From: Typhlomys cinereus
Lineage: Eukaryota > Chordata > Mammalia > Rodentia > Platacanthomyidae
Reading direction: 5' to 3'
Length of the DNA stretch: 64,000 bases
Assembly: GCA_023101885.1 (NCBI GenBank)
Contig: JALPQD010000102.1
Location: forward strand, 3,532,971 to 3,596,970
The notes under the pieces are model-generated. The model searched no databases and was not told the origin of the DNA. It saw only the letters and a program-made list of their open reading frames with translations. This document shows, piece by piece, positions 1 through 11,975 of this stretch; within the stretch, counting starts at the first letter, position 1; every line of letters begins with the position of its first letter. The position numbers and the translations under genes are program-made.

Positions 1-548
1 ACATTAACTACCTGGAACCAGGCCAGCCTGATCTCTCCCCATCCTAAAGCTCAGGGAAATTTGCGGAAGAGGGGACAGTGAGATTGTAAGAGCCTAAAGA
101 TGGGGAGGAGCAACGATATGCAAGATACTCCATGCAAGTTAGGGCCGAAGTAACCATAATAGGACTTTGCATGACCTGTACATAGCAGTGACCCTCCCAA
201 AGTCTCACATGGATCACAGGAACTAGGATCCTTAGAAGCAAGGGACTAACAGTCACAATAGTGTTCCTATACTAAAGGGGACACAAGAAAGAGCTCCAGA
301 TAATGCTACTGAGTCCTTACACCTCATCAGAGAGGAGGACCCAGAGGGAAGTTTGACATGCACGCTAAAGGATTCTCCAGGGAGGGGGAGGGAGGGGGCA
401 CTGGGAGGAAGGAAGGGAGGGAGGGGGGAAAGGAAGGGGAAAAGGGTGGAGGGAACAAGGAAATCTGGGGAAGGGTGGAGGGAGAAGACAGGGGTACTTA
501 TTAAATTTGTATGAGTGTAAAAAATAAATTAATTAATTAAAAAAAAAC
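1..548 (+). mobile_element. L1 3' UTR fragment (sense)
   Basis: This is the end of an L1 in sense orientation, cut by the window start. It is the reverse complement of the 3' UTR seen in the antisense L1s at 944-2000, 4090-5037 and 50400-51420. It carries a G-rich polypurine block (about 370-480) just before an AT-rich, A-tailed end at about 520-548. The polypurine block has several G-runs and could form a G-quadruplex, as rodent L1 3' UTRs do. No ORF2 sequence is present. Confidence 0.85.
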
Positions 549-644
549 TTCAGCATGCAGCTAATGCATCTGGGCTGAGCCTCCCACTAGAACTCCTTTA
601 TCTCTGATTATGTGGAACTGATTGTGGGTTTTTTTTTCCACTAG
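549..644 (+). other. Probable remnant of MMP intron 1 upstream of the pseudogene
   Basis: These 96 bases lie between the L1 A-tail and the first recognisable MMP codon. They end in a pyrimidine tract followed by 'ccactag'. That is a good 3' splice site, placed exactly where exon 2 of MMP genes starts (the RYL.. codons follow). I infer that this is the end of intron 1 carried with the retrocopy. A chance match cannot be excluded. Confidence 0.4.
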
Positions 645-926
645 AGATACTTGGCAAGCTTTTATGGCTTCAAAAGGAGGAGAGTTAAGACCTTAGAAAT
701 TAGTATCAGCACCAACTCCCTAATGGAAAAAAAATCAAAGAAATGCAGTCATTCTTTGGGCTGGACACCTCAACTCTGAAGCTAATGCACAGACCTCGGT
801 GTGGTATGCCTGATGTTCACAATTTTGGAACAATGCCACAGACACCTACATGGAAGACTGATTACCTTAGTTATAGAATCAACAACTACACTCCTGACAT
901 AAAGCCTGAGGATGTTGATTCTATAT

Positions 927-941
927 TTGGGAAAGCTTTTC
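927..941 (+). repeat. Target-site duplication, left copy
   Basis: The 15-mer ttgggaaagcttttc lies at the left edge of the L1 insertion and is repeated perfectly at 2363-2377. Removing the L1 and one copy restores the MMP-like reading ..GKAF/QVW.., which proves where and into what the L1 inserted. Confidence 0.95.
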
Positions 942-2362
942 TTTTTTTTTAAACATTTTTTATTATTATTTCTGCTCATACAAACTTAATAGGTACACCA
1001 GTTCCCTCCCTCCCTCCTCCTCCCCCCGAACCCCCTGCTCCCCCTCCCCTCACTCCTCCCTCTCCATCCCCCAGTGCCTCCCGCCCCAATTCCCAGAGAG
1101 TCTTTTAATATGCATCCCTGAGTGTCCTCTGGGCCCTCCTCTCCGATGATGTAGAAGGACCCAGTGGCATTTCCCTGAATCCTTTCCCGTGTTCCCCTTA
1201 AGCATAGGAACGCTACTGTGGCTGCTAATCCCTTGCCTCCAAGGATCTTGGTGCCTTTAGCAGATGCTAGACTTTGTGAGGTCAATAGTGTGTTGGACAT
1301 TGCGCCGGGCATGCAAATTATGATTGCTTAGGCCCTAACTTGTGTGGAGTATCTTGCAAATCATTGCTCCTCCCATCCTTTTGCTCTTACACTCTTACCG
1401 ACCCCTCTTCCGCAAATGTCCCTGAGCTTCAGGATGGGGAGAGATTAGTCTGGCTTAGTTCTAAGTGGTTGATATAGAGTCTCTGAAGTTCTGGATAGTG
1501 GTTTGTTGATTTTCTTTTGCAGTTTTGCTGCTCCTGCAATGCCCTTCACTCCATCCTGCTGGGCACTGTATGTCATCCTCTGGCCAGAGACAAAAAGCTG
1601 TTAAACTGGAGTCTTATTATAAAAGCACATTCAAGGGTAATAAAAGTTGGAAACCTCAGTGAGGGAGGGGTCAATCACCCATTTGCAAAATGGTTACTTT
1701 TTATCTGCCAGACTATATGCCCTCCCCTTCTGTTGAGATCATACCCCCTTAGTTGTAAATGATCAGGAACAAACGTCTGTGAACTTAACTAGGTGTCACA
1801 TTACTTACTTGCAGTCCTTGATGGAAGCCTATTTTCTCTACTGTTACATGGTCACTTCTCTCCTTGTTTCTGGTGTGGCCCTCCAACCCCATCCCTCCTG
1901 TTCATAATCCTTGCAATTACTGTAGGTAATACATAGATTTACCTATGAATGTCTCAAGGTGGGCTGGGTGGGTTTGGTACTAGGAACCACCTATTAGGGA
2001 GTACATACGGCACTTAATTTTCTGGGTTTGGAATACTTCACTTAATATACTTGTTTCTAATGACATCCATTTCCTGGCAAATTCCAGTAATTCATCATTT
2101 TTGATGGCTGAGTAGTACTCCATTGTATAGATGTACCACAGTTTCCTTATCCACTCATCAACTGTTGGACATTTGGGTTGATTCCATGACTTTGCTATTG
2201 TAAACAGTGCTGCTATGAACATGGTCGTGCTTGTACTATCAATGTAAACCTCTGCTGTTTGGGGGGTTATTCCCAAAAGTGGAATAGCAGGGTCATATGG
2301 CATTTCAATGTTCAATTTCTTTAAGAATCTCCAAACGGCTCGCCAGAGTGGCTGTATGAGCC
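942..2362 (-). mobile_element. 5'-truncated L1 inserted in the MMP pseudogene
   Basis: This antisense L1 starts with a poly-T (its A-tail) at 942-950. It then has the C-rich complement of the polypurine tract, the 3' UTR, and the last ~110 codons of ORF2 up to 2315 (ending ..YSLIGGS; stop at about 1977-1979). It stops abruptly at 2362 beside the second target-site copy. The 15-bp duplication and the A-tail are the hallmarks of target-primed reverse transcription. The insertion is younger than the retrocopy it splits. Confidence 0.95.
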
Positions 2363-2377
2363 TTGGGAAAGCTTTTC
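2363..2377 (+). repeat. Target-site duplication, right copy
   Basis: Identical to 927-941. The MMP12-like reading resumes immediately after it. Confidence 0.95.
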
Positions 2378-3010
2378 AAGTATGGAGTGACATGACTCCT
2401 CTGACCTTCAGACAGATTTACACAGGTGAGGCCGACATCATGATATCTTTTCATATGAAGCTCATGGAGACTTTAATGTCTTTGATGGTACAGGCGGGGT
2501 CTTAGCCCATGCTTTTTATCCTGGACGTAGTATTGGAGGAGAGGCACATTTTGACGAGGACGAGACCTGGAGCAAAAGTTCTCGAGACACCAACCTGTTT
2601 CTTGTTGTTGTCCATGAGATTGGTCATTCTTTGGGACTGCAGCATTCCAGCAATGTCAAGGCCATCATAGACCCCAACTATGGCTATCTGGATCCCCAAA
2701 ACTTCCATATCTCTACTGATGATATAAAAAGCATTCAGTCCCTCTATGGAGACCCAGTGACACACAGATCCACGGAGTACCCGAAGTACCCTGACATTAC
2801 ACCAGCACCTGAGTGTGATATGAGTTTTAATACCGTCACAACAGCGGGGGACAAAAATCTTTTTCTTTAAAGACTGGTTCTTCTGGTGGAAGTACTCTGA
2901 GAGTAATATTACTAGCTCTTGGATCATCGAGTCCATGTGACCAAATGTACCCTCTGGTATTCAAGCTGCCTACGAGCTCAATGGCAGAGACCAACTTGTT
3001 CTTTTTAAAG

Positions 3011-3500
<490 letters not shown>

Positions 3501-4004
3501 TGATTTCTCAGCACTTCCCAGAAATTAGGCTGAATATTGATGCAGTCTTCTATTTCAGAAGATACTATTATTTCTTCCACGAGAGCAGGCAAACTGAGTA
3601 TGACATCTTCACTAATAGTGTCAATGGGAGGATGAAAAGCACCAGTTGGCTTGGGTGTTAGGAATGACATAGGTAACTTCTTCAGCAGCCATCTACCATA
3701 CACCTGCTCTGAGTTCACATTACCACCCTATGGTGACAGTGTATCACGCAGCAAGGTGAAGCCTACAGACCACAGATCAATAATTGCACAGAATGTGATT
3801 ACACAAAATTTAACTGTTTGTAAGTCTTTGCTTGATTCTACTCTTAAATTTGAAAATCCATGCCTTTGAAACCCTACCGGTAATTTCTAGAAGTTTCTCT
3901 ATGACTTGGTTATGAATAACCTTGACCTGACAAACTAGAATTATTCCCCTAGCTTAACTAAAATGAAACATATAATTTTGTTCTCAAATAAAATTTTTAT
4001 TTGT

Positions 4005-5037
4005 TTTTTTATTAAAAATTTAATTATACATTTTAAAATTTTTTTTCCTTTTTTATTAAAAATTTAATTATACATTTTAAAATTTTTACCAGTTCCCTCC
4101 CTCCTCCCTCCTCCCCCCGAACCCCCTCCTCCCCCTCCCCTTCCCTCAGTGCCTCCCCCCCAATTCCCAGAGAGTCCTTTATTGTGTACGCCTAACTCTC
4201 CACTGGGTCCTCCTCTCCGATGACATATAAGGACCCAGTGGCATTTCCATAAGCCCTTTCTCTTGTTCCCCTTAAGCATAAGATCACTACTATGGCTGTC
4301 AATCCCTTGCCTCCAGGGGTCTCGGTGCCCTTAACAGAAGCTAGACTTTATGAGGGCAACAGTGCGCTGGACATTGCGCAGGGCATGCAAAGTCCCATTA
4401 TGATTGCTTTGGCCCCAACTATTGTTGAGAATCTTGCAAATCGTTGCTCCTCCCATCCTTTTGCTCTTACAATCTTACCGCCCCCTCTTCCGCAAATGTA
4501 CCTGAGCTCCAGGATGAGGAGAGATTAGGCTGGCCTAGTTCTATGTGATTGATATAGAGTCTCTGAAGTTCTGGATTGTGGTTTGTTGATTTTCTTTTGC
4601 AGTTTTGCTGCTACTGCAATTCCCTTCACTCCATTCTGCTGGGCACTGTATGTCAACCCCTGGCCAGAGACAAAAAGCTGTTAAACTGGAGTCTTGTTGT
4701 AATAGCACATTCAAGGGTAGATGTAATAAGAGTAGGAAACCTCGCTGAGGGAGGGGTCCATCACCCATTTGCAAAATGATTACTTTTTATCTGCTAGACT
4801 ATATGCCCTCCCCTTCTGGTGAGATCAGGAAAGAACGTCTGTGAACTTAACCAGGTTTCTCATTACTTACTTGCAGACCTTGATGGAGGCCTATTTTCTC
4901 TGCTGTAACATGGTCCCCTCTCTCCTTGTTTCTGGTGTGGCCCTCCTACCCCATCTCTCTTGTTCATAATCCTTCCAATTACTGTGTTACCTAGGTTTAC
5001 CCTTGAGTGTCTCAATGTGGGCTGGGTGAGTTTGGTA
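4005..5037 (-). mobile_element. 3' UTR of near-complete L1 (element A)
   Basis: This is the complement of the L1 A-rich tail, polypurine block and 3' UTR, ending where ORF2 stops at 5038-5040. The tail region holds a tandem duplication of about 39 bases with a 44-bp period (4005-4043 and 4049-4087). It sits directly against the AATAAA-bearing 3' UTR of the MMP pseudogene. No clear target-site duplication is visible. Confidence 0.9.
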
Positions 5038-8000
5038 CTAGGAGCCACCTATTAGGGGGTACATACGGCGCTTAATTTTCTGGGTTTGGGATACTTCACT
5101 TAATATAATTCTTTCTAATGACATCCATTTCCAGTAATTCATCATTTTTGATGGCTGAGTAGTACTCCATTGTATAGATGTACCACTGTTTCCTTATCCA
5201 CTCGTCAACTGTTGGACATTTAGGTTGATTCCATGACTTTGCTATTGTAAACAGTGCTGCTATGAACATGGTCGAGCTTGTGCTATCGAGGCGAACCTCT
5301 GCTGCATGGGGGGTTATTCCCAAAAGTGGGATAGCAGGGTCATATGGCATTTCAATCTTTAATTTCTTGAAGAATCTCCAGACGGCTCGCCAGAGTGGCT
5401 GTATGAGCCTGCATTCCCACCAACAATGTAGGAGAGTTCCCCTCTCTCCACATCCTCTCCAGCATTTGTCGTTGTTTGTATTGTGGATTTTTGCCATCCT
5501 GACTGGGGTGAAATGATATCTCAGGGAAGTTTTGATTTGCATTTCCCTGATGGCTAAAGAAGTGGAGCATTTTTTAAGATATTTTTCAGACATTTTAATG
5601 TCATCCCTGGTAAAATTTCTTTTAAGTTCCAGGGCCCATTTTTTAATTGGGCCAGTGTTTTCCTTGATGTTTAGTTTTCTAAGTTCTTTGTGCACTCTGG
5701 ACAGTAGAGCTCTATCAGATATGTGATTAGTGAAGATTTTCTCCCATTCTGTGGGTTGCCTTTGAGCTCGTGTTACAATCTCTTTATCTGAACAGAAGCT
5801 CTTTAATTTCACAAGATCCCAACTGTTGAGAGTTGGTAGCAGTGACTGTGCCATTGGATGTCTGTTTAGGAAATGTTGGCCTAGCCCAATCAGCTCGAGG
5901 GAGTTCCCTATCCTTTCAACTATGGTTTTTATAGTCTCTGGCCTTATATCAAGGTCCTTGATCCATTTGGAATTAAGTCTTGTACATGGTGACAAGTATG
6001 GGTCCAGCTTTAATCTTCTGCATGTGGAGATCCAGTTGTGCCAGCACCATTTGTTGAAGATGCTGTTCTTTTTCCATTGGATTCTGTGGGCCCCTTTGTC
6101 AAAGACCAAATGGCTGTAATTTTGTGGGCTTATATCTGGGTCTTCAATCCTTATCCATTGATCTGTGTGTCTATTTTGGCGCCAGTACCAGGCTGTTTTT
6201 ATAACTATGGATTTGTAATATAGACTAAGATTCGGTATGGTAATACCTCCAGCAGTGTTTTTGTTACTCAGGATTGTCTTTGCTATCCTGGGTCTTTTGT
6301 GCCTCCATATGAATTTTGAGATTGTTTGGTCAACTTCTTTACAGAATTGCTTTGGGATTTTAATTGGTATAGCATTGAATTTGTATATTGCCTTTGGTAG
6401 GATGGTCATTTTTACGATGTTGATTCTGCCAATCCAGGAACATGGGAGATCTTTCCATCTTCTGGTGTCTTCTGAAATTTCTTTCTTTAGGGTTTTAAAG
6501 TTTTCATTGTAAAGGTCTTTTACCTCCTTGGTTAGGTTTATACCAAGGTATTTCATTTTTTTAGGGGCTACAGTGAATGGGATGGTTTCTCTCAAGGCTT
6601 TTCACTTCTTTCATTCTGGGCATATAGGAAGGCCTCTGATTTTTGCACATTTATTTTGTATCCTGCCACCCTGCTGAACTTCTCAATTAGTTCCAGGAGC
6701 TTCCTGGTGGAGTTTTTGGCATCACTCAGGTATAAGCTCATGTCATCTGCAAATAGGGATAGCTTGACTTCTTCCTTGCCAATTTGAATCCCTCTTATGT
6801 CCCTTTCTTGTCTTATGGCTTCAGCTAAGACTTCAAGTACAATACTGAATAGAAGTGGTGAGAGTGGACAGCCTTGTCTAGTTCCTGATTGAAGTGGGAA
6901 TGCTTCCAATTGTTCTCCATTGAGCATAATCCTTGCTGTGGGCTTGTTGTATATAGCTTTTATTATATTGATAAAGGTTCCTTCCATTCCTACCGTCTCT
7001 AGCGTTTTGATCATAAAAGGCTGTTGGATCTTGTCAAAAGCTTTTTCTGCATCTATCGAGAGTATCATGTGGTCTTGGACTTTGGACTGGTTTACATGAT
7101 GAATTACATTTGATTTGCGTATGTTGAACCAACCTTGTGTGCCAGGGATGAAGCCTACTTGGTGCCCATGAATAATCTTTTTAATATGTTTTTGAATCCG
7201 ATTTGCTAAAACTTTGTTGAGAATCTTTGCGTCTGTGTTCATCAGAGAGATTGGCCTATAGTTTTCTTTTTTAAGTGAGTCTTTATTAGGTTTTGGGATT
7301 AAAATGATATTAGCTTCATAGAAGGAATTTGGTAGTGTTCCTTCCTTTGCTATTTGATGGAACAGTTTAAGGAGTATTGGTATTATTAACTCCTTAAATG
7401 TCTGGTAGAACTCTGTGCTGAATCCATCTGGTCCAGGACATTTTTTGGTGGGAAGATTCAAGATTACTTCCTCAATTTCCTTATATGTTATAGGACTATT
7501 TAAATAATTCACAACTTCCTGATTCAATTTAGGTAAGTTGTGTTTACTTAGAAAATCATCCATCTCTTTTGTGTTGTCAAACTTCACAGAGTATAAGTTT
7601 TTGAAATATGATGGTATAATTCTCTGGATTTCTTGGGTTTCAGTAGTGATAACTCCATTTTCATTTCTAATTTTGTTAATTTGGGTTTTCTCTCTCCTGC
7701 TTTTGGTTAATTTAGCTAGGGGTGTATCAGTCTTATTGATTTTTTTCAAAGAACCAGCTTTTTGACTGGTTGATTTTTTCTATCTTTTTCTTAATCTCGA
7801 TTTCAGATATTTCTCCCCTTATTTTGCTAATCTCCTCTCTTCTACTACTTTTGGGATCAGATTGCTCTAGTTTCTCTAAAGCTTTAAGCTGCATTGTTAA
7901 GTTGTTTATCTGATGTTTCCATTTTTTTGATGTAGGCATTAAAAGCTATGAACTTACCTCTTAGAACAGCTTTCATTGTGTCCCAGAGATTTTGGTAAGT

Positions 8001-8846
8001 TGTATTTTCGTTATCATTCACTTTCAGGAAATCTTGAATTTCCTTTTTAATTTCTTCCTGAATCCAGTTCTCATTCAGCATCATAGTGTTAAGTTTCCAG
8101 GAGTTAGTGTATTTTTTCTTGTTTGATGTGTTGTGGATGTCCAGCTTTAGGCCGTGGTGGTCTGATAGGGCACAGGTTAGAATTTCAACTTTCTTGTATA
8201 TGTGTAGATTCGTTTTGTGGCCCAATATGTGATCTATTTTGGATTAAGTTCTGTGTGCTGCTGAGAAAAATGTGTATTCTTTGGTGCGTGGGTGAAAAGT
8301 TTGATAGAGATCTGTAAGGTCCATTTCTTTCAGGGTTTGATTAAGTTCCAAAGTGTCTCTGTTAAGCTTTTGACCTGTTGATCTATCCCATGTTGAGTGG
8401 GTGGTGTTGAAGTCCCCAAGAATTATCGTTTGGGGGTTGATTTCTTGCTTTAGACACTGTAGGGTTTTCTTAATGAATGTGGAGGGGCCCCTATTGGGTG
8501 CATATATGTTCAGTATTGTGAAGTCTTCCTGGTGAATTGTATCTGTGACTAAAATGTAGTATCCATCCGTGTCTCTTATAATTTTCTTTGGTTTGAAGTC
8601 CACTTTGTCTGATAGCATAATGGCTACCCCTGCCTGTTTTCTGCTTCCATTAGCTTGTAGAATTGTTGACCAGCCTTTTATTTTTAGAGCGTGCCTATGT
8701 GTTGTGGTGAGATGGGTTTCCTGCAGGCAGCAGATTGATGGATTGTGATTTTTAATCCAAGTTTGTAATCTGTGTCTCTTGATTAGTGAGTTAATTCCAT
8801 TAACATTTAGTGTTATAATGGAGAATCTATTTTTAATTCCACACAT
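5038..8846 (-). pseudogene. L1 ORF2 (endonuclease-reverse transcriptase), broken (element A)
   Basis: The ORF is about 3.8 kb, the usual size for a ~1270-residue ORF2 protein, which nicks target DNA and copies L1 RNA there. From the start (MCGIKNRFSI at 8846) there is the apurinic-type endonuclease with LNVNG and CLQETH. The reverse transcriptase follows, with the catalytic FADD motif at 6739-6753, and then the C-terminal cysteine-rich part ([17 protein letters not shown]). Four kinds of damage are visible against the second copy at 51.4-55.2 kb: an in-frame stop near 8240, an extra T near 7760, one lost T in a T-run near 6600, and a 10-bp deletion between short direct repeats near 5130. Domains are well preserved between these lesions, so it is fairly young but inactive. 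Confidence 0.95.
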
Positions 8847-8893
8847 TTATTATGTTTATTAGTTTTTATAAGTATATTGCTTCGTTTTTAATG

Positions 8894-9926
8894 GTGTTAT
8901 ACTTGCCTTCTGTTCTCCTGGATATGCCTGTTTTTTTCTTCACACTTGAGTATCATTTCTAGCATTTTTTGAAGGCCTGGTTTGGTGGACATGTATCCCT
9001 TCAAGTTGTCTTTGTGCTGGAACATTTTTCTTTCTCCCTCGATCATGACTGATAGTTTTGCAGGGTAAATCAGCCTGGGTTGACATTTTTGCTCATTCAA
9101 TACTTGAAGTATGTCTCTCCAAGCTCTTCTTGCTTTTACTGTTTCGACTGAGAAGTCATTTGTTATTTTAATAGGTTTACCTTTAAAAGTGACTTGTTTT
9201 TTCTCCCTTGAAGCTCTCAGCACCAGTTCTTTATCTTGAATGTGGAGTGTTATTTGCCGTGGCAGTGCTTCTGTTTTGGTCCTATCTGTTTGGGGTGCGG
9301 AATGCCTCTTGTATATGGATGGGCCTCTCTTTTTTTATATGAGGAAAGTTTTCCTTGATGATCATTTGAAAAATTTCCTCAGGGGTGGTATTTTGAGATT
9401 CTTGCTCTGGTATTCCATGAATACGCATGTTAGGCTTCTTCAGGGTGTTCCATATCTCTTGGATATTTCTCTCAAGTATCTTTTTGGCTTTAACAACCTC
9501 TTCCATTGAGCTGGTTAGTACTCCCACTTTATATTCAAGGTCTGAAATTCTGTTTTCTGCTTCGTTAGTTCTGTTGATAAGACTCTCTGTAGAGTTCTGG
9601 GTTGAAGATAACTTGTCTTTTAGCTCAGTTTTAAACTCTGCTTGAGTCTGTTTTAACTGCTCTATGCCACTTTTTGTTTCTTGCACTGTTTTTCTCAACT
9701 CCTCCAAATGTCTGTTGTGTTCCTCGAAGCGATTGATTCGATTATGTAATTCCTCCCGGATTTCCTCTTTCATAGTATTGAACATGGTAATGATCATATT
9801 TTGAAAGTCGTTATCCTGGGTGAGGCTTTCTTGGCCTTTTTCCGCGGGTTTGTTCTGGTTGGAGTCTAACATTATGGGATTAATTTCTTCAGTGGGAAAT
9901 TTGTTTGCTTGTGTGTTGCTCCTCAT
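8894..9926 (-). pseudogene. L1 ORF1 (RNA-binding chaperone), frameshifted (element A)
   Basis: ORF1p coats L1 RNA as a coiled-coil trimer. The frame from 9926 to 9282 gives an N-terminal part, a long heptad-rich coiled coil (about residues 40-140) and the start of the RRM-like domain (NMRIHGIPEQ). The frame from 9223 to 8897 gives the C-terminal domain (ARRAWRDILQVL, YPAKLS). The two frames are separated by a loss of about 10 bases near 9240, where the copy at 55.6 kb has an extra 'ttttgactat'. ORF1 lies about 50 bases upstream of ORF2 on the minus strand, the normal L1 order. Confidence 0.92.
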
Positions 9927-10080
9927 GGATTTGCACTTTCACTTTGGCATTGTCCTTTTAACTCTTAAGATCTTTCAATTTCACTAAACTGAATTATTTG
10001 GCCTGGGGTTCTGGGGGTGGGCAGGGACGGAGCTTACCTAGGTCGCGGATGAGGCACGGCTGGACCGCGCGCGAGTCCAT
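9927..10080 (-). promoter_or_regulatory. 5' end of L1 element A with CpG-rich segment
   Basis: From 9927 to about 9997 this matches the 5' UTR of the other L1 (56330-56390). From 9998 to 10080 it differs completely. This stretch is GC-rich, with eight CpGs in about 57 bases in an otherwise CpG-poor window. On the minus strand it contains ctaggtaagc (10032-10041), a strong 5' splice-donor match. It may be part of a newer L1 promoter or a captured genomic sequence. The next base begins a second L1. Confidence 0.6.
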
Positions 10081-10840
10081 AGGTTTACCTTTAAAAGTGA
10101 CTTTTTTTTTCCTCTTGAAGCTCTCAGCACATTCTCTTTGTCTTGTATGTGTAGTGTTTTGACTATTATTTATCATGGCAAGTTTCTGTTTTGGTTACAT
10201 CTGTTTGGAATGTATTATGCCTCTTGTATTTGGGTGAGCTTCTCTCTCTTTAGATGTGGAAATTTTTCCTTTATGACAATTTGGAAAATTTTCTCAGGTG
10301 TGGTATTTTGGGATTCTTGTTCTGGTATTCCATGAATGTGCTTGTTAGGCTTCTTCAAGGTGTCCCATAACTCTTGAATATTCCTTTCAGGTATCTTTTT
10401 GGCTTTAACACTTCTTTGATTGAACTGGTTTGTTCTTCCATTTTTCTTCAATATCTGATATTCTATTTTCTGCTTTGTTAGTTCTTCTGATAAGACTGTT
10501 GTGTTCTGGGTTGAATATAGCTTGTCTTTTAGTTAGAATTTAATCTCTGCTTGAGATTGTTTCGGCTGCTCTATCCCTATTTTTGTTTCTTCAACTGTTT
10601 TTCTCATGTCATACAAGTACCTGTTGTGTTTCTGTTCAAATTGGTTGATGCAGTTATTTAACTCCTCCTAGATTTCTTCTCTTCTTGTTTTAATCATAGT
10701 AAAGCTCAAATCACTTTGCAAATCACTATCTTAGGTATGGCTTTCTTGGTTATTTTCTGTGAGTTTGTTCTGGTTGGATACCATCTTTATGGGTTGATGC
10801 TTTTTGTAGGAGAATTGTTATGTTGGTTTTTGTTTCTTGT
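10081..10840 (-). pseudogene. L1 ORF1 remnant of an older element (element B)
   Basis: This is a second ORF1 in the same orientation. It starts inside the C-terminal domain (the same point as 9173 in element A) and runs to the N-terminus, where the start codon has been lost near 10838. The RRM-like stretch ERNIQELWDTLKKPN..HGIPEQESQNTTPE is readable at 10215-10451. It is more diverged than element A and broken by stops. Its downstream ORF2 is absent, because element A takes that place. Confidence 0.85.
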
Positions 10841-11400
10841 GGATTTGTGCTATGACCTAAACATTTTTTTCGTATTATCTCTTATGTCCTTTTTGATGTT
10901 TGTTTTTGGCTGATCTGAATTAGACAGTATTACTGCACTTGAGCAGTTATTGCTAGTGTTTGGCTTGGAATTGGATGTACCTGTCTAGTATTGCTTGGTG
11001 TTGTTTCCTAGATGAGGTTATTGGACTGTTAGTACATCAATTAAGATGGATTTAGTAGACAGGGATTGAAGATTTGTACAGTAGTGCACTTTTTAAGTTT
11101 ATTTACTTGGCGATGTATGAGGATAAATGGTATAGTCCATGAAGTCATGTGGGTTTTTGGGTGGGTTATATGGAAATATTAAGCTATGGTGATCAACAAT
11201 TGAGAGTAACTGGAAGGTAAAAAGGGTTTACTTATCTTAGAGCTGGAAGTAAAGATTCTCTCCCACTAATGGGTGATTTTAGAAGTGTTCAGATATATGG
11301 TGTTGGTCACCTAGCCTGTTGCTTGGGTTTTCTCTGCACTCTGTTGAATTTTTGAAAACTTTAAAATTCTTTAATGATTGGGTTGGAGGGAGCAGGAGGA
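10841..11400 (-). mobile_element. Non-monomeric 5' UTR of L1 element B
   Basis: This aligns by eye with 56340-56790 of the second full-length L1 (shared blocks such as 'tttagtagacaggga' and 'gtagtgcacttttt'). It is the tether between ORF1 and the monomer array. No ORF of note. Confidence 0.8.
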
Positions 11401-11975
11401 GGATAAGGAAGAAGACCATCACAGGAGGATGCTTAGGTGTGTTGTTGGAGGTTGCTGGGTTGTGGCTGCCTCTACTCTACTGGGAAGAGGGGGAGCCCAC
11501 TGAGATCCTGAGAAGAAAGGACCAACTGACTAGTGGAACTGGCAGGTGACTTAGAGCCTGGGGTGTAGCCTAAGGGTTTCTCAACCTATAGTCAGGGAGC
11601 AGGGTGCTCGCTAGAGCCTGGAGTAGAAAGGGCCAACTGGCCAGTGGGACTCACAGATGACCTGTGGCCTGGAGCATGGCCTAGAGGCTTTCCTAACCTT
11701 ACTAAAAGGAGCAGGGAGCCCTCTGGGACCTGGATGGGAAAGGGCCAACTGGCTAGTGGGACCTATGGATGATCTGTGACCTGGGGTGTGGTCGATGAGT
11801 CACTGAGACCTTATAACCAAGAGCAAGGAGTCTGATGGGACATGGAGCAGAAACGGTCAAGTGGCTAGTAGCACCAGCAAATGATCTGGGGCCTGAGGTG
11901 TGGCCTAGGGGCCTTCTTGACCTTATGGCGAGGAGCAGGGAGCCTGCTGGGGCTTAGAGCAGAAAAGCACTGAGG
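11401..11975 (-). repeat. L1 5' UTR promoter monomers, four 112-bp tandem units plus a partial
   Basis: Tandem units start at 11516, 11627, 11739, 11851 and 11963, so the period is 111-112 bp. Each begins with a variant of 'aaagggccaactggctagtg' and contains 'gcctggggtgtggcctag' and 'gagcagggagcc' blocks. Tandem promoter monomers are typical of rodent L1 5' UTRs, where each unit adds promoter strength. The partial unit at 11401-11515 joins the tether. A diverged pair of similar units occurs at 56790-56955. Confidence 0.88.

Noticed and set aside
2613..2645. Intact zinc-protease motif as sign of a live metalloproteinase
   Set aside because: Frameshifts, stops, loss of the signal peptide exon and an L1 insertion break the gene on both sides.
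5826..6512. Plus-strand ORFs opposite L1 ORF2
   Set aside because: They are antisense shadows. The same shadows recur at 52218-52880 because the L1s are related.
5096..6595. A long open frame (499 codons) as a functional gene
   Set aside because: It is the C-terminal part of L1 ORF2 of a broken element, not a host gene.
10032..10176. A 60-codon minus-strand ORF through the CpG-rich segment as a captured coding exon
   Set aside because: The frame is short and runs into L1 sequence on one side. The splice-donor match is suggestive but one site is not enough to call an exon.
11516..11962. Satellite DNA
   Set aside because: The 112-bp units adjoin an L1 5' UTR and ORF1 in the right order, so they are L1 promoter monomers.
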